Below are positions 17,432-26,331 of a DNA stretch of 64,000 nucleotides, one piece after another. A program made the position numbers and the translations under genes. Under the pieces are notes generated by a model. It was not told the DNA's origin. It saw only the letters and a program-made list of their open reading frames with translations, and did not search any database. Position 1 is the first letter of the stretch. Every line of letters starts with the position of its first letter. Location: NCBI GenBank assembly GCA_963741055.1, contig CAVUGU010000003.1, positions 43,199-107,198 on the forward strand, in the 5' to 3' direction. This stretch comes from Bog-756 sp963741055. GTDB lineage: Bacteria > Actinomycetota > Acidimicrobiia > Acidimicrobiales > RAAP-2.

Positions 17432-18734
17432 CCGCCGCGGACGCCGCTTCTCCCGTTCGGCGACTGGCTCGAGGGCGACCCCGAGGTCGCCGACCTGCTC
17501 GGGGACGAAGCCGAGCGCCAGTCGACCACCCTCCAGCTCATCGCCTCGGAGAACTTCACCTCTCCGGCCGTCCTTGCCGCCACCGGCTCGATCCTGACCA
17601 ACAAGTACTCGGAGGGCTATCCCGGCCGTCGCTACTACGGGGGCAACCAGGTCGTCGACCGCGTCGAGGACCTGGCTCGCGACCGGCTCTGCGCGCTCTA
17701 CGGGGCGGAGCACGCCAACGTGCAGCCTCACGCCGGGGCAGCTGCCAACCTCGCCGCCTACCAGGCGTTGCTCGAGCCCGGCGACACCGTCCTCGCGATG
17801 CGCCTCGACCAGGGCGGGCATCTCACCCACGGGTCGCCGGCGAGCATCACCTCGAAGATCTGGCGCTTCGTCGCCTACGGGGTGTCCCCGGCGACGGGCG
17901 ACCCCGACAAGCCGGGGGAGATCATCGACTTCGACCAGGTCGCCGACATCGCCCGCCGCGAGCACCCGGCCCTGATCGTCGCCGGCTCGACCGCGTACTC
18001 ACGGATCATCGACCCGCTGCCCTTCCGCGAGATCGCCGACTCGGTCGGCGCGCGGTTCATGTACGACGCGGCACACCCGGCCGGGCTCATCGCCGGCGGC
18101 GTGCACCCCTCGCCGGTGGGCATCGCCGACGTGGTGACCCTGACCACCCACAAGACCCTGCGGGGACCCCGTGGCGGCGCCATCATGACCGGCGCCGAGC
18201 TCGCCAAGAGCATCGACAGCGCGGTCTTCCCCGGGCTCCAGGGCGGCCCCCTCGAGCACGTCATCGCGGCGAAGGCGGTCGCGTTCGCCGAGGCCGCCCG
18301 ACCCGAGTTCCGCGAGTACGCGGCGAAGGTGGTCGCCAACGCCAGGGTGCTGGCCGTCTCGCTCGCCGAGGCGGGGTTCCGCCTGGTTTCGGGAGGCACC
18401 GACAACCACCAGGTCCTGGTCGACCTCCGCGATTTCGACCCCGAGCTGACCGGCAAGGTGGCCCAGGAGACCCTCGACCGCGCGAGGGATCACCTGCAAC
18501 CGCAACACGATCCCCGACGATCCCCGCTCGCCGTTCGTGACCTCGGGTCTTCGCCTCGGCACGGCGGCGGAGACCACCGCCGGCATGGGCGAGGCCGAGA
18601 TGCGGCTCGTCGGAGCGCTCATCGGCAGGACCCTCCGCCACCGCGACGACGAGGGCGAGCTCGCAGCCATTCGCAAAGAGGTCCGTGCGCTGTGCTCGGG
18701 CTTCCCGCCCTACGCGGCGCTCGCCGGCGGGTGA
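17428..18734 (+). CDS. glyA: Serine hydroxymethyltransferase (two frameshifts)
   Basis: PLP enzyme converting serine and tetrahydrofolate to glycine and methylene-THF. ATG at 17428 starts MTAADAASP. An extra G at 17455 precedes FGDWLEGDPEVADLL and an extra A at 18485 precedes GITCNRNTIPDDPRSP. With both removed the protein is 434 residues, the usual length. Signatures are LQLIASENFTSPAVLAA, NKYSEGYPGRRYYGGN and the PLP lysine in TLTTHKTLRGPRGG. Essential one-carbon enzyme, so two real disruptions are unlikely. ATGA overlap with rpiB. Confidence 0.93.
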
Positions 18735-18756
18735 GGCCGGGTCGGAGGTCGAGCCG

Positions 18757-20089
18757 GTGAGCTCGGGAGTCGTCCCGCTCAACTGGTACGCAGTCCTTCT
18801 CGCTCGTGGCGGCGCTGTCGTCATGGGTCCTCACCTTCCCCGCCCGACATCTCGCTCTCCAGATCGGCTACGTCGCCCAGCCCGACGAGCGCAAGATCCA
18901 CCGGCAGGTGACCCCCGAGTCGGGCGGCGCCGCCATCTTCGTGGCCATGCTGGTCACCTGGGCGGTCGCCGCCACCATCCCTGCGCTCGACCAGCTGTTC
19001 CACGGCTCCTCCGAACCCCTCGGGCTCATCCTCGGGGCGACCGCGATCTTCGTGGTCGGGATCATCGACGACTTCCGCGACATGTCCGCGCCGGCCAAGG
19101 TCGCCGGCCAGGTCCTCGCGGCCTGCATCCTCTCCTTCCTCGGGGTCACCTGGTACCAGTTCAAGATCCCTCTCGCCGGCGTCGTCCAGATCTCGCCGGT
19201 GTGGGCGCCGCTGCTCACGTCGCTCTGGGTCATCGCCATCACCAATGCGGTCAACCTGATCGACGGGCTCGACGGGCTCGCGGCGGGCGTGGTGGCCATC
19301 GCCTCGGGCGCGCTCGCGGTCTACGGCTTGCACCTGCAGGCACTCGGCAACCTTCCGGCCGACAACATCGGTCCGCTCATCGCGATCATCACCTGCGGTA
19401 TCTGCCTCGGGTTCCTGCCGCACAACTTCCACCCGGCCAAGATCTTCATGGGCGACGCCGGGGCGTTGTTACTCGGGCTGTTGATGGCCGCCTCCACCAT
19501 GCTCATCGGCGGCCGGTGGGCGGACACGGGCGCGGCCGGGGTGGCGTCGCGCACCGGACAGACCTACTTCTTCTTCGCTCCGCTGTTCATCCCCTTCTTC
19601 ATCCTCGGTGTCCCGATGGTCGACATGGCCTTCGCATTCGTACGGAGGACCGCCAACCGGTCCGGTTTCTCGACCCCGGACAAGAACCATCTCCACCACC
19701 GGCTCCTCCGCCTCGGTCACGGGCACCGTCGCAGCGTGCTGATCCTCTGGGCGTGGACCGCCCTCTTGTCCGGCTTCATCCTCTTCCCGCTCTACATCTC
19801 GAGCGTCAACGCGTTCATCCCCTTCGGCGCGCTTGCGCTCGGCGTGGTGCTCTACACCCTCTTCCATCCGGACCTGCGCAAGCGGCCCGAGCCGGGCGAT
19901 CCGGCCGCCGCGGCGGAGTCCGATCAGGGGGAACCGGTGGCGGTGAGCGCCGATCTCACCCCCTCGGCCGGGGTGGAGACGGGCCCCGGGGACGGCGTGG
20001 ACGGCAACGGCGTGGAGCCGCTCGCGCCGGCCCCTTCGGGAACCCCCCCGGGCGTTCGGCAGCGCCCGGTTTCCACCCGAAAAGTGTGA
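18757..20089 (+). CDS. wecA: UDP-GlcNAc:undecaprenyl-phosphate GlcNAc-1-phosphate transferase (WecA/Rfe/TagO type; one frameshift)
   Basis: Polytopic membrane enzyme that starts cell-wall polysaccharide synthesis on undecaprenyl phosphate; in mycobacteria the equivalent (Rfe) primes arabinogalactan. GTG at 18757 starts SSGVVPLNWYAVLL; an extra G at 18802 separates it from VAALSSWVLTFPAR. Conserved catalytic loops are VVGIIDDFRDM, NAVNLIDGLDGLAAG, FMGDAGALLLG and DKNHLHHRLL. About 11 helices, 443 residues with a polar Pro/Gly-rich C-terminal tail. Directly upstream of the ATP synthase genes, as in other actinobacteria. Confidence 0.9.
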
Positions 20090-20108
20090 ACGGCGCGTTT
20101 CGGGCGTT

Positions 20109-20138
20109 TTGCCGCCGCAGGTCGGAAAGTGCGATGAT
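20109..20138 (+). promoter_or_regulatory. Candidate promoter of the ATP synthase operon
   Basis: TTGCCG at 20109-20114 and GATGAT at 20133-20138 with an 18-bp spacer, in the gap between wecA and atpZ. It is a moderate sigma70 match. Confidence 0.4.
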
Positions 20139-20180
20139 GCTGGCCGTGAACTGCAGGCCTCCCGTCCCCACCGAGGGCCG

Positions 20181-20200
20181 GACCGGTCGCCCGACCGGTC
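20181..20200 (+). repeat. Hairpin-forming repeat in the atp leader
   Basis: GACCGGTC, GCCC, GACCGGTC: the same 8-bp palindrome twice with a 4-nt gap, so RNA can form an 8-bp stem with a tetraloop. It lies about 45-65 nt after the predicted promoter and about 90 bp before atpZ. Confidence 0.5.
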
Positions 20201-20291
20201 TTCGCAGTCGAACCACTGCGTGATCCGGACGTCGATTCGTGAAGCTCCGACCCTCCCATTCGCCTAGCGCGGCACGGCCCGAACATGGAAG

Positions 20292-20564
20292 ATGCCGTCC
20301 CACCTGGGCCCCCTCCGATCAGAACGACCCCTCGGACCCGGAAGAGGGAGAAGGGAGGACTCCGGCCGGCTGCTCTCGCCGGGGGCGCTTGCGTTCTTGA
20401 TGCTCGGCCTCACGGTCGCCCTTTGCCTCGTCGGGGGCGCGGCCATCGGGTATCTGATCGACGCGCTGGCACACACCGCGCCCCTGTTCACCCTCATCGG
20501 CCTGGCCTTCGGCGTGGTGATCGCGGTGGCGAGCACCGTCTCGACCATCCGCCGGTATCTCTAG
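20292..20564 (+). CDS. atpZ: AtpZ/AtpI-family small membrane protein of the ATP synthase operon
   Basis: A 90-residue protein with two helices: PGALAFLMLGLTVALCLVGG with AAIGYLIDAL, then LFTLIGLAFGVVIAVASTV. This matches the AtpZ-type proteins encoded at the head of atp operons, thought to help assemble the c-ring or handle Mg2+. The start is uncertain. ATG at 20292 is in frame, but the other frames read acidic sequence (DPSDPEEGEG) that resembles typical AtpZ N-termini, so a sequence error near 20370 is possible. Confidence 0.72.
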   Translation: MPSHLGPLRSERPLGPGRGRREDSGRLLSPGALAFLMLGLTVALCLVGGAAIGYLIDALAHTAPLFTLIGLAFGVVIAVASTVSTIRRYL

Positions 20565-20581
20565 GCCGCCTCTAGCGGACC

Positions 20582-21073
20582 GTGTTCGCGCACCTCTCGC
20601 TCCCCAACGTCCACGACGTCTCGCGCCGGACCGTCGGCGGCGCACTGGTGATCGGCGTCGCCGCGCTCGTGGCCTCGGTCTCCTTCGGCCATCCGCTGGT
20701 CGGGCTCGGCGCCTGCGTCGGCCTCTCTCTCGGCACGCTCAACTTCCGACTCATCGGCACCTCGGTCGCCAAGGTGAGCTCTCGCGAGGACGGCCGCACC
20801 CGCGGTCCCCTGGCCATCAACACCGTGACCCGGATGGGGATCATCACCGTGGTCACCATCGGGTTGCTGCTCGTCTCACCCCAACTCGGCTTCGGGGTCC
20901 TCGGCGGCCTGGCCGCGTTCCAGCTGATTCTGGTGGTCAACGTCGCCCGTTCGATGATGAAGACCGGGGAGGACGGCACGATCCGACAGGTGATCGACGT
21001 CGAGGCCTCGGAGCCGGTGGTCGAGCCCTGGCGCCACCCGGATCGCCCGGTCCTCGGCGACGGGGAGGGTTGA
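20582..21073 (+). CDS. atpI: ATP synthase protein I-like subunit
   Basis: A 163-residue membrane protein with four hydrophobic segments (about 19-35, 38-58, 80-100, 103-120), including FGHPLVGLGACVGLSLGTLNFRL. Length, topology and position just before atpB match ATP synthase subunit I, a non-essential factor for c-ring assembly. GTG start at 20582, 17 bp after atpZ. The C-terminal 40 residues are polar. Sequence in this family is poorly conserved, so position is an important part of the call. Confidence 0.8.
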   Translation: MFAHLSLPNVHDVSRRTVGGALVIGVAALVASVSFGHPLVGLGACVGLSLGTLNFRLIGTSVAKVSSREDGRTRGPLAINTVTRMGIITVVTIGLLLVSPQLGFGVLGGLAAFQLILVVNVARSMMKTGEDGTIRQVIDVEASEPVVEPWRHPDRPVLGDGEG

Positions 21074-21074
21074 G

Positions 21075-21863
21075 ATGGGTCTGACCTCTCTCCTCTCGAC
21101 GCCGCTGTCCGCATCGGACATCACCGTCGGCGTGCACCCGCAGGCCAAGTGGGGTCCGCTCACCGTCAACGTCGACATCGTCTGGGCCACGATCATCGCT
21201 TGCGTCATCGTGATCACCTTCGGTCTGATCCTTCGGGCGAAGGCCACGAGCGGGGTCCCGAGCAAGTTCCAGCTGTGCTGGGAGATCGCCGTCGGCGCGG
21301 TCCAAAAGCAGGTCTACGACTCGATCGGTCCCCGCGGTGCCCAGGTGGTGCCGCTCGCGATCACCATCTTCGTCCTGATCTTCACCTGCAACCTCTTCGA
21401 GGTGCTGGGGATCGGCTCGACCTACGAGTTCCTGCCGGCACCGACCAGCGACATCAACCTGCCGGCCGCGATGGCCGTCACCGTGTTCGTGTTGACCAAC
21501 GCGGCCGCCATCCGAACCCGCGGCTTCCGCGGCTACGTGAACCACTTCCTCAAGCAGCCGTTCTCGCCGGTGTTGTTCCCGGTCAACCTCTTCATGAACG
21601 TGATCGAGGAGGTCGTCCGGCCGGTCACCCTCACCCTCCGGCTCTTCGGGAATCTCTTCGCCGGCGGCTTGATGCTCGCCTTGCTCGCCGCACTCGTCGA
21701 CTGGCGACTCGCCTCGGTGCCCATCGGCGGGATTCTCTCGATCCCGTTCACCGTGATCTGGAAGCTCTTCGACATGGGCATCGGCGCCATCCAGGCGTTC
21801 ATCTTCGCCCTGCTCACCATCATCTACTTCGAGACGGCCATGAGCACGGACCTGGCCCACTGA
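21075..21863 (+). CDS. atpB: ATP synthase Fo subunit a
   Basis: A 262-residue stator subunit forming the proton half-channels. The essential Arg lies in EEVVRPVTLTLRLFGNLFAGG, and the last helices contain VIWKLFDMGIGAIQAFIFAL. ATG at 21075, immediately after the atpI stop. Complete, no frame break. Confidence 0.96.
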   Translation: MGLTSLLSTPLSASDITVGVHPQAKWGPLTVNVDIVWATIIACVIVITFGLILRAKATSGVPSKFQLCWEIAVGAVQKQVYDSIGPRGAQVVPLAITIFVLIFTCNLFEVLGIGSTYEFLPAPTSDINLPAAMAVTVFVLTNAAAIRTRGFRGYVNHFLKQPFSPVLFPVNLFMNVIEEVVRPVTLTLRLFGNLFAGGLMLALLAALVDWRLASVPIGGILSIPFTVIWKLFDMGIGAIQAFIFALLTIIYFETAMSTDLAH

Positions 21864-21927
21864 CGCGCACGAAGGGGCGCGGCAAAACGATCGATCCAAC
21901 CAACCAATAAAGGAGAAGAGGCAGAAA

Positions 21928-22188
21928 ATGTCAGCAGTTACCTCGCAGTCGGTTCAGCTCGCCGGCGCCATGATCGGCGGAGGGCTGGCCCTCGGCGGTG
22001 GCGCGGTCGGCGCAGCCATCGGTGACGGGCTCGCCGGTAGCTCGACCATCCAAGGTGTCGCCCGCCAGCCAGAGGCGCAGGGACGGCTCACCACCCTCAT
22101 GTTCCTCACCGTCGGCCTGTGCGAGGCCGCCTACTTCATCAACCTCGCGTTCACCGCGTTGTTCATCTTCTCCCTCTACAAGAAGTAG
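21928..22188 (+). CDS. atpE: ATP synthase Fo subunit c
   Basis: An 86-residue hairpin proteolipid that forms the rotor ring. Helix 1 has the glycine-rich stretch GGGLALGGGAVGAAIGDG, the polar loop has ARQPEA at 45-50, and helix 2 carries the ion-binding Glu66 in VGLCEAAYFINLAF. The residues around Glu66 do not show the Ser/Thr typical of Na+-binding rings, so proton coupling is expected. The gap before it holds the strong site AAAGGAGAAGAGG, consistent with the high copy number of c. Confidence 0.96.
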   Translation: MSAVTSQSVQLAGAMIGGGLALGGGAVGAAIGDGLAGSSTIQGVARQPEAQGRLTTLMFLTVGLCEAAYFINLAFTALFIFSLYKK

Positions 22189-22224
22189 TCCGACGGTTCC
22201 CACCCACGACGAAGGTTGACGGCC

Positions 22225-22768
22225 ATGCCCACCGCCTCCAGCAATTTCCTCATTCCGAACGGCACGTTCGTGGTCGTCCTGATCGCGTTCTTGATCGTGC
22301 TCGGGGTGATCGCCCGCTACGTGCTGCCGTACCTGGAAAAGGTGCTCACCGATCGCCAGGACCAGATCCGCGGCGAGCTCGATGCCGCCGACCAGGCCAA
22401 GGCCGACGCCGAGGAGGCCGACCGCGAGCGCCGAGCGACTCTCGATGCGGCGCGTAACCAGGCCCGCGAGATCGTCTCCCAGGCACAGACCACCGCCGAG
22501 TCAGATGGTGACGAGCGCCGAGAGCCGAGCACAGGAGGTCTACGACCGGATCGTGGCCTCGGCCGACGCAGAGGTCGGTGTGGCCCGTCAGGCCGCGGTC
22601 GACGAGGTGGCCAACCGGGTTGGGGAGATCGTGCTCGCCGCCGCCGGGCGGGTGGTCGGCCGCGAGGTGCAGGCCGCCGACCACCGCGACCTCATCGACG
22701 AAGCCATCGCCGCGGTCCGCGAGGTCGGGGCGCCGGCCGGCGCGGCCAGCAGCGGAGCCGCCCGGTGA
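22225..22768 (+). CDS. atpF: ATP synthase Fo subunit b (one frameshift)
   Basis: Peripheral stalk subunit: one N-terminal helix (FVVVLIAFLIVLGVIARYVL) then a long charged coiled coil. ATG at 22225 is preferred over the upstream TTG. An extra T at 22501 breaks the frame; without it TTAEQMVTSAESRAQEV is continuous and the protein is 180 residues. The stop at 22766-22768 overlaps the atpH GTG by 4 bp. Confidence 0.92.
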
Positions 22769-23725
22769 ACGCAGCCCTCCAGGGGTACCTGGCGGCGATG
22801 GAGGAGTCGCTCGCCGCGGCCGGGGCGCTCGCCGACGCGGCCGCGGAGCATGCGCGCGGTCGCCCAGACGGTCGACGCGAGCACCGAGCTGACCCTCGCG
22901 GTCGACGACGGCGCGGTCCCCGCGGCGGCGCGCCGGTCGGTGCTCGACGACCTGCTGGCGGGGAAGGTCCGCGAGGAGGTCGCGCGCCTCGTCCACCAGG
23001 CGGTCACCGTCGTGCCGGCCTCGGAGGTGACCACCTCGTTCCACTGGCTCGCGTCGCGCCTCGCCGAGGCGGCCGACCGCCCCCGCACCCAGCCCGACGT
23101 GCCGCCGCCGGACGAACCACCGCTCGGCCGGCTCGCCTCGGTGCACCGTGTCGGCGGCTACGCCGCCGCGATCTTCGAGTCGGTCACCACCTCGCAGCTC
23201 GAGGACATCGAAGACGACCTGTTCCGTTTCGCCCGCACCGTCGAGTCCAGCCGTCCGCTCCGCTCGGCGCTCGCCGATCGCGAGCTGCCCGTGCCCGACC
23301 GCCAGGCCCTCGCCGCCGAATTGCTGGCCGGCAAGGTCTCGGCACCCACCCTGCGGCTCGTCGCCTACGCGATCCGGGGCGGCCGAGCACGCGACTTCGT
23401 CTGGACCCTCGACACCCTGGTCGAGGCGGCTGCGGCGGCCCGCGGATGGCGGGTGGCCAAGGTGCGCGCCGCCGAGCCGGTCTCCGAAGATCAGCAGCGG
23501 GCGCTGACCGACGCGCTCGCGACCCTCACCGGCGGTCCGGTCGAGTTGCAGGTGACCACCGACCCGTCGCTGCTCGCCGGCGCGGTCGTCGAGGTGGGGG
23601 ACCTGTTGGTGGACGGCTCCGCTCGCCACCGGCTCGACGAGCTGCGCGAACACTTCGCCAGCGAGGGCCACGCCCCTGCCCCACGCCTGACCGACACCAC
23701 TGCACCGGAGGAATCACCTCGATGA
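22765..23725 (+). CDS. atpH: ATP synthase delta subunit with duplicated N-terminal domain (one frameshift)
   Basis: OSCP/delta subunit linking the stator stalk to F1. GTG at 22765; an extra A at 22850 interrupts DAAAELRAVAQTVD. Corrected length is 319 residues against about 180 for most bacteria. The extra part is a second copy of the helical N-domain: residues 7-105 (GYLAAM...DDLLAGKV) match 131-226 (GYAAAI...AELLAGKV) with a near-constant offset of 123-124. The usual C-terminal beta domain (GGPVELQVTTDPSLLAGAVV) follows. Mycobacteria have a fused b-delta; here b and delta are separate. Confidence 0.9.
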
Positions 23726-25246
23726 CCGAACTCTCCATCAGCGCGGACGAGATCACCGCCGCCCTGCGTCGCCACGTCGAGGAGTACACCCCCGAAGTCG
23801 GCACCGAGCAGGTCGGGCGGATCGTCGAGGTGGGCGACGGCATCGCCCGGGTGACCGGGCTCCCCGGCGCCGCGGTCAACGAGATCCTCGAGTTCGAGGA
23901 CGGGACCGAGGGACTCGCCCTCAACCTCGACGAGGAGACCATCGGGGCGGTCGTCCTCGGTGACGACACCGGCCTCGAGGAGGAGCAGCTGGTGAAGGCC
24001 ACCGGCCGCATCCTCTCGGTGCGGGTGGGGGACGCGCTGCTCGGCCGGGTGGTCAACGCGCTCGGCGAGCCGATCGACGGCAAAGGGTCCTGTCGCAACC
24101 GACGAGACCCGCCGCCTCGAGGTCCAGGCGCCCGGCATCGTGAAGCGCCAGCCGGTCTCCGAGCCGCTCCAGACCGGCATCAAGGCCATCGACGCGATGA
24201 CCCCGATCGGCCGCGGCCAGCGCGAGCTGCTCATCGGGGACCGCAAGACCGGCAAGACCACCGTCGCGATCGACACCATCCTCAACCAGCGGGGACAGGG
24301 CGTGAAGTGCATCTACGTCGCGATCGGACAGAAGGAGTCGTCGGTCGCCCAGACGGTCGCCACCTTCGAGCGCTACGGCGCGATGGACTACACGGTCGTG
24401 GTGCTCGCCGGCGCCTGGAACCCCTCGCCGTTCAAGTACCTCGCTCCCTACGCCGGCTGTGCCATGGGACAGCACTGGATGGACAACGGGGAGGCCGCCC
24501 TCATCGTCTACGACGACCTCTCCAAGCAGGCCGAGGCCTACCGCCAGATGTCGCTCCTCCTGCGCCGGCCGCCCGGGCGCGAGGCCTACCCCGGCGACGT
24601 CTTCTACCTCCACTCGCGCCTGCTCGAGCGCGCGGCCAAGCTCTCGGACACCGAAGGCGGCGGATCGCTCACCGCGTTGCCGATCATCGAGACCAAAGCC
24701 GGCGACATCTCGGCCTACATCCCGACCAACGTGATCTCGATCACCGACGGCCAGGTCTTCCTCGAGACCGACCTCTTCTACTCCGGGGTCCGCCCGGCGA
24801 TCAACGTCGGCGTGTCGGTCAGCCGGGTCGGCGGCGCCGCGCAGATCAAGGCGATGAAGGCGGTGTCGGGCACCTTGAAGCTCGACCTCGCCCAATTCCG
24901 CGAGCTCGAGGCCTTCGCCACCTTCGGGTCGGAGCTCGACAAGGTGTCCCAGGCCCAGCTCGACCGCGGCTACCGCCTCACCGAGCTGCTGAAGCAGGGC
25001 ATCAACGCGCCGAGGCCGGTCGAGGAGCAGGTGCTGGTGATCTTCGCCGGCACCAACGGCTACGTCGACGGCGTGCCGGTCGGCGACGTGCAGCGCTACG
25101 AGGCCGAGATCCGCGCGTACTTCCAGGCCAACCACGCGGACCTGCTCGAGCACATTCGCACGACCGGCACCTTGCCGGACGGCGACGCGCTCGAAAAGGC
25201 GGTGCGCACCTTCACCGAGAGCTTCGACGCGGGGGGGAGCGACTGA
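23722..25246 (+). CDS. atpA: ATP synthase F1 subunit alpha (one frameshift)
   Basis: Non-catalytic nucleotide-binding subunit of F1. ATG at 23722 overlaps the atpH stop (ATGA). The beta-barrel N-domain ends at NALGEPIDGKG; an extra T near 24088 breaks the frame before PVATDETRRLEVQAPGIVKR. The Walker A is GDRKTGKTT, followed by AIGQKESSVAQ and the family signature PAINVGVSVSRVGG. Corrected length 507 residues. Essential gene. Confidence 0.95.
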
Positions 25247-25247
25247 G

Positions 25248-26261
25248 ATGGCCGGTGGTCAAGAGCGAGTCCTCCGGCGGAGGATCCGCAGCATCAAGTC
25301 GACCCAGAAGATCACCAAGGCGATGGAGCTGATCGCCGCGTCGCAGATCGTCCGCGCACAGGGGCGGATCGCCGCGGCCCGCCCGTACCAGGAGGGCATG
25401 GCGCGGATCGTCCTCGAGACCGCCCTCGGAGACCCGATGGCCGCGGGCCGGCTGCTCGGTACCCCCGAGGAGGTCCACACCATCGCGCTCCTCGCGGTGG
25501 TCGCCGACCGCGGCCTGTGCGGCGCGTACAACTCGAACGTCCTCCGTGCCACCGAGCGGTTCGTCGCGGCCAAGCGCGCGGAAGGGATCGAGGTGCGCCT
25601 CTTCACCTGTGGGAAGAAGGCGCCGGGCTACTTCCGGTTCCGGCGCCAGCCGGTCGAGCGCTCCTTCATCGGGATGAGCGAGCGTCCTACGTTCGCCGAG
25701 GCGCGGCGAGTGGCGGCGTCGTTCATCGCGCCGTTCGTGGCGGGCGAGGTCGAGCAGGTGATGGTCCTGTCCACGCGATTCCTCTCGGCCGGCACCCAGC
25801 GGGTGGAGGAGCGCCAGCTCCTGCCGCTGCCCGATCCGCGGGCCGGGGAGGACGGGCCCGACGCGAGCGCACCGAGTGGGCACGGTGAGGAGCAGATCCA
25901 GTGGAGCGCGCGCACCGACAAGGCGGAGGCTTCGTCGGGATCTTCCGGGGCGCTCGGTTACATCGAATTCGAACCCGAGGCCTCCCTTCTCCTCGAGACG
26001 CTCGGCCCTCGTGCCGCAGAGACGGGAGTCTTCGGCGCGTTGCTCGAAGCCGCCGCGGCGGAAGTCACCGCGCGCCAGCGCGCGATGGCCGCCGCGAGCG
26101 ACAATGCCGGCGACCTCATCACCAAGTACACCCGCATCATGAACCGCGCCCGTCAGGACGCCATCACCACCGAGATCATGGAGATCGTCGGAGGCGCCGA
26201 GTCGTTGCGGGCGGGCACCGCGGAAGACGAGGGCGGCATCGCGATCGAGGTTCGCGTGTGA
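25248..26261 (+). CDS. atpG: ATP synthase F1 subunit gamma
   Basis: Central rotor shaft, 337 residues. The N-terminal coiled coil is RRRIRSIKSTQKITKAMELI and the C-terminal one includes ITKYTRIMNRARQDAITTEI. The protein is longer than the E. coli form because of a low-complexity insert around residues 200-235 (GEDGPDASAPSGHGEEQ), inside the globular domain. Actinobacterial gamma subunits often have inserts here. Complete frame. Confidence 0.95.
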   Translation: MAGGQERVLRRRIRSIKSTQKITKAMELIAASQIVRAQGRIAAARPYQEGMARIVLETALGDPMAAGRLLGTPEEVHTIALLAVVADRGLCGAYNSNVLRATERFVAAKRAEGIEVRLFTCGKKAPGYFRFRRQPVERSFIGMSERPTFAEARRVAASFIAPFVAGEVEQVMVLSTRFLSAGTQRVEERQLLPLPDPRAGEDGPDASAPSGHGEEQIQWSARTDKAEASSGSSGALGYIEFEPEASLLLETLGPRAAETGVFGALLEAAAAEVTARQRAMAAASDNAGDLITKYTRIMNRARQDAITTEIMEIVGGAESLRAGTAEDEGGIAIEVRV

Positions 26262-26331
26262 GCGCCTTCGCCCGCCCCGTCCTGACTCCGCCCATCCGCC
26301 TCCACCGTCAACCTCTCCTGGGAGCACTCCT

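Noticed and set aside
20285..20575. Alternative 96-codon frame from ATG 20285 as the atpZ product
   Set aside because: It lacks the two membrane helices, which are in the frame ending at 20564; only its N-terminal region might belong to atpZ if a base is missing nearby.
22216..25332. A 1038-codon frame through atpF, atpH and atpA
   Set aside because: Only its first part is true atpF; the rest is out-of-frame read-through caused by the frame breaks, not a fusion protein.
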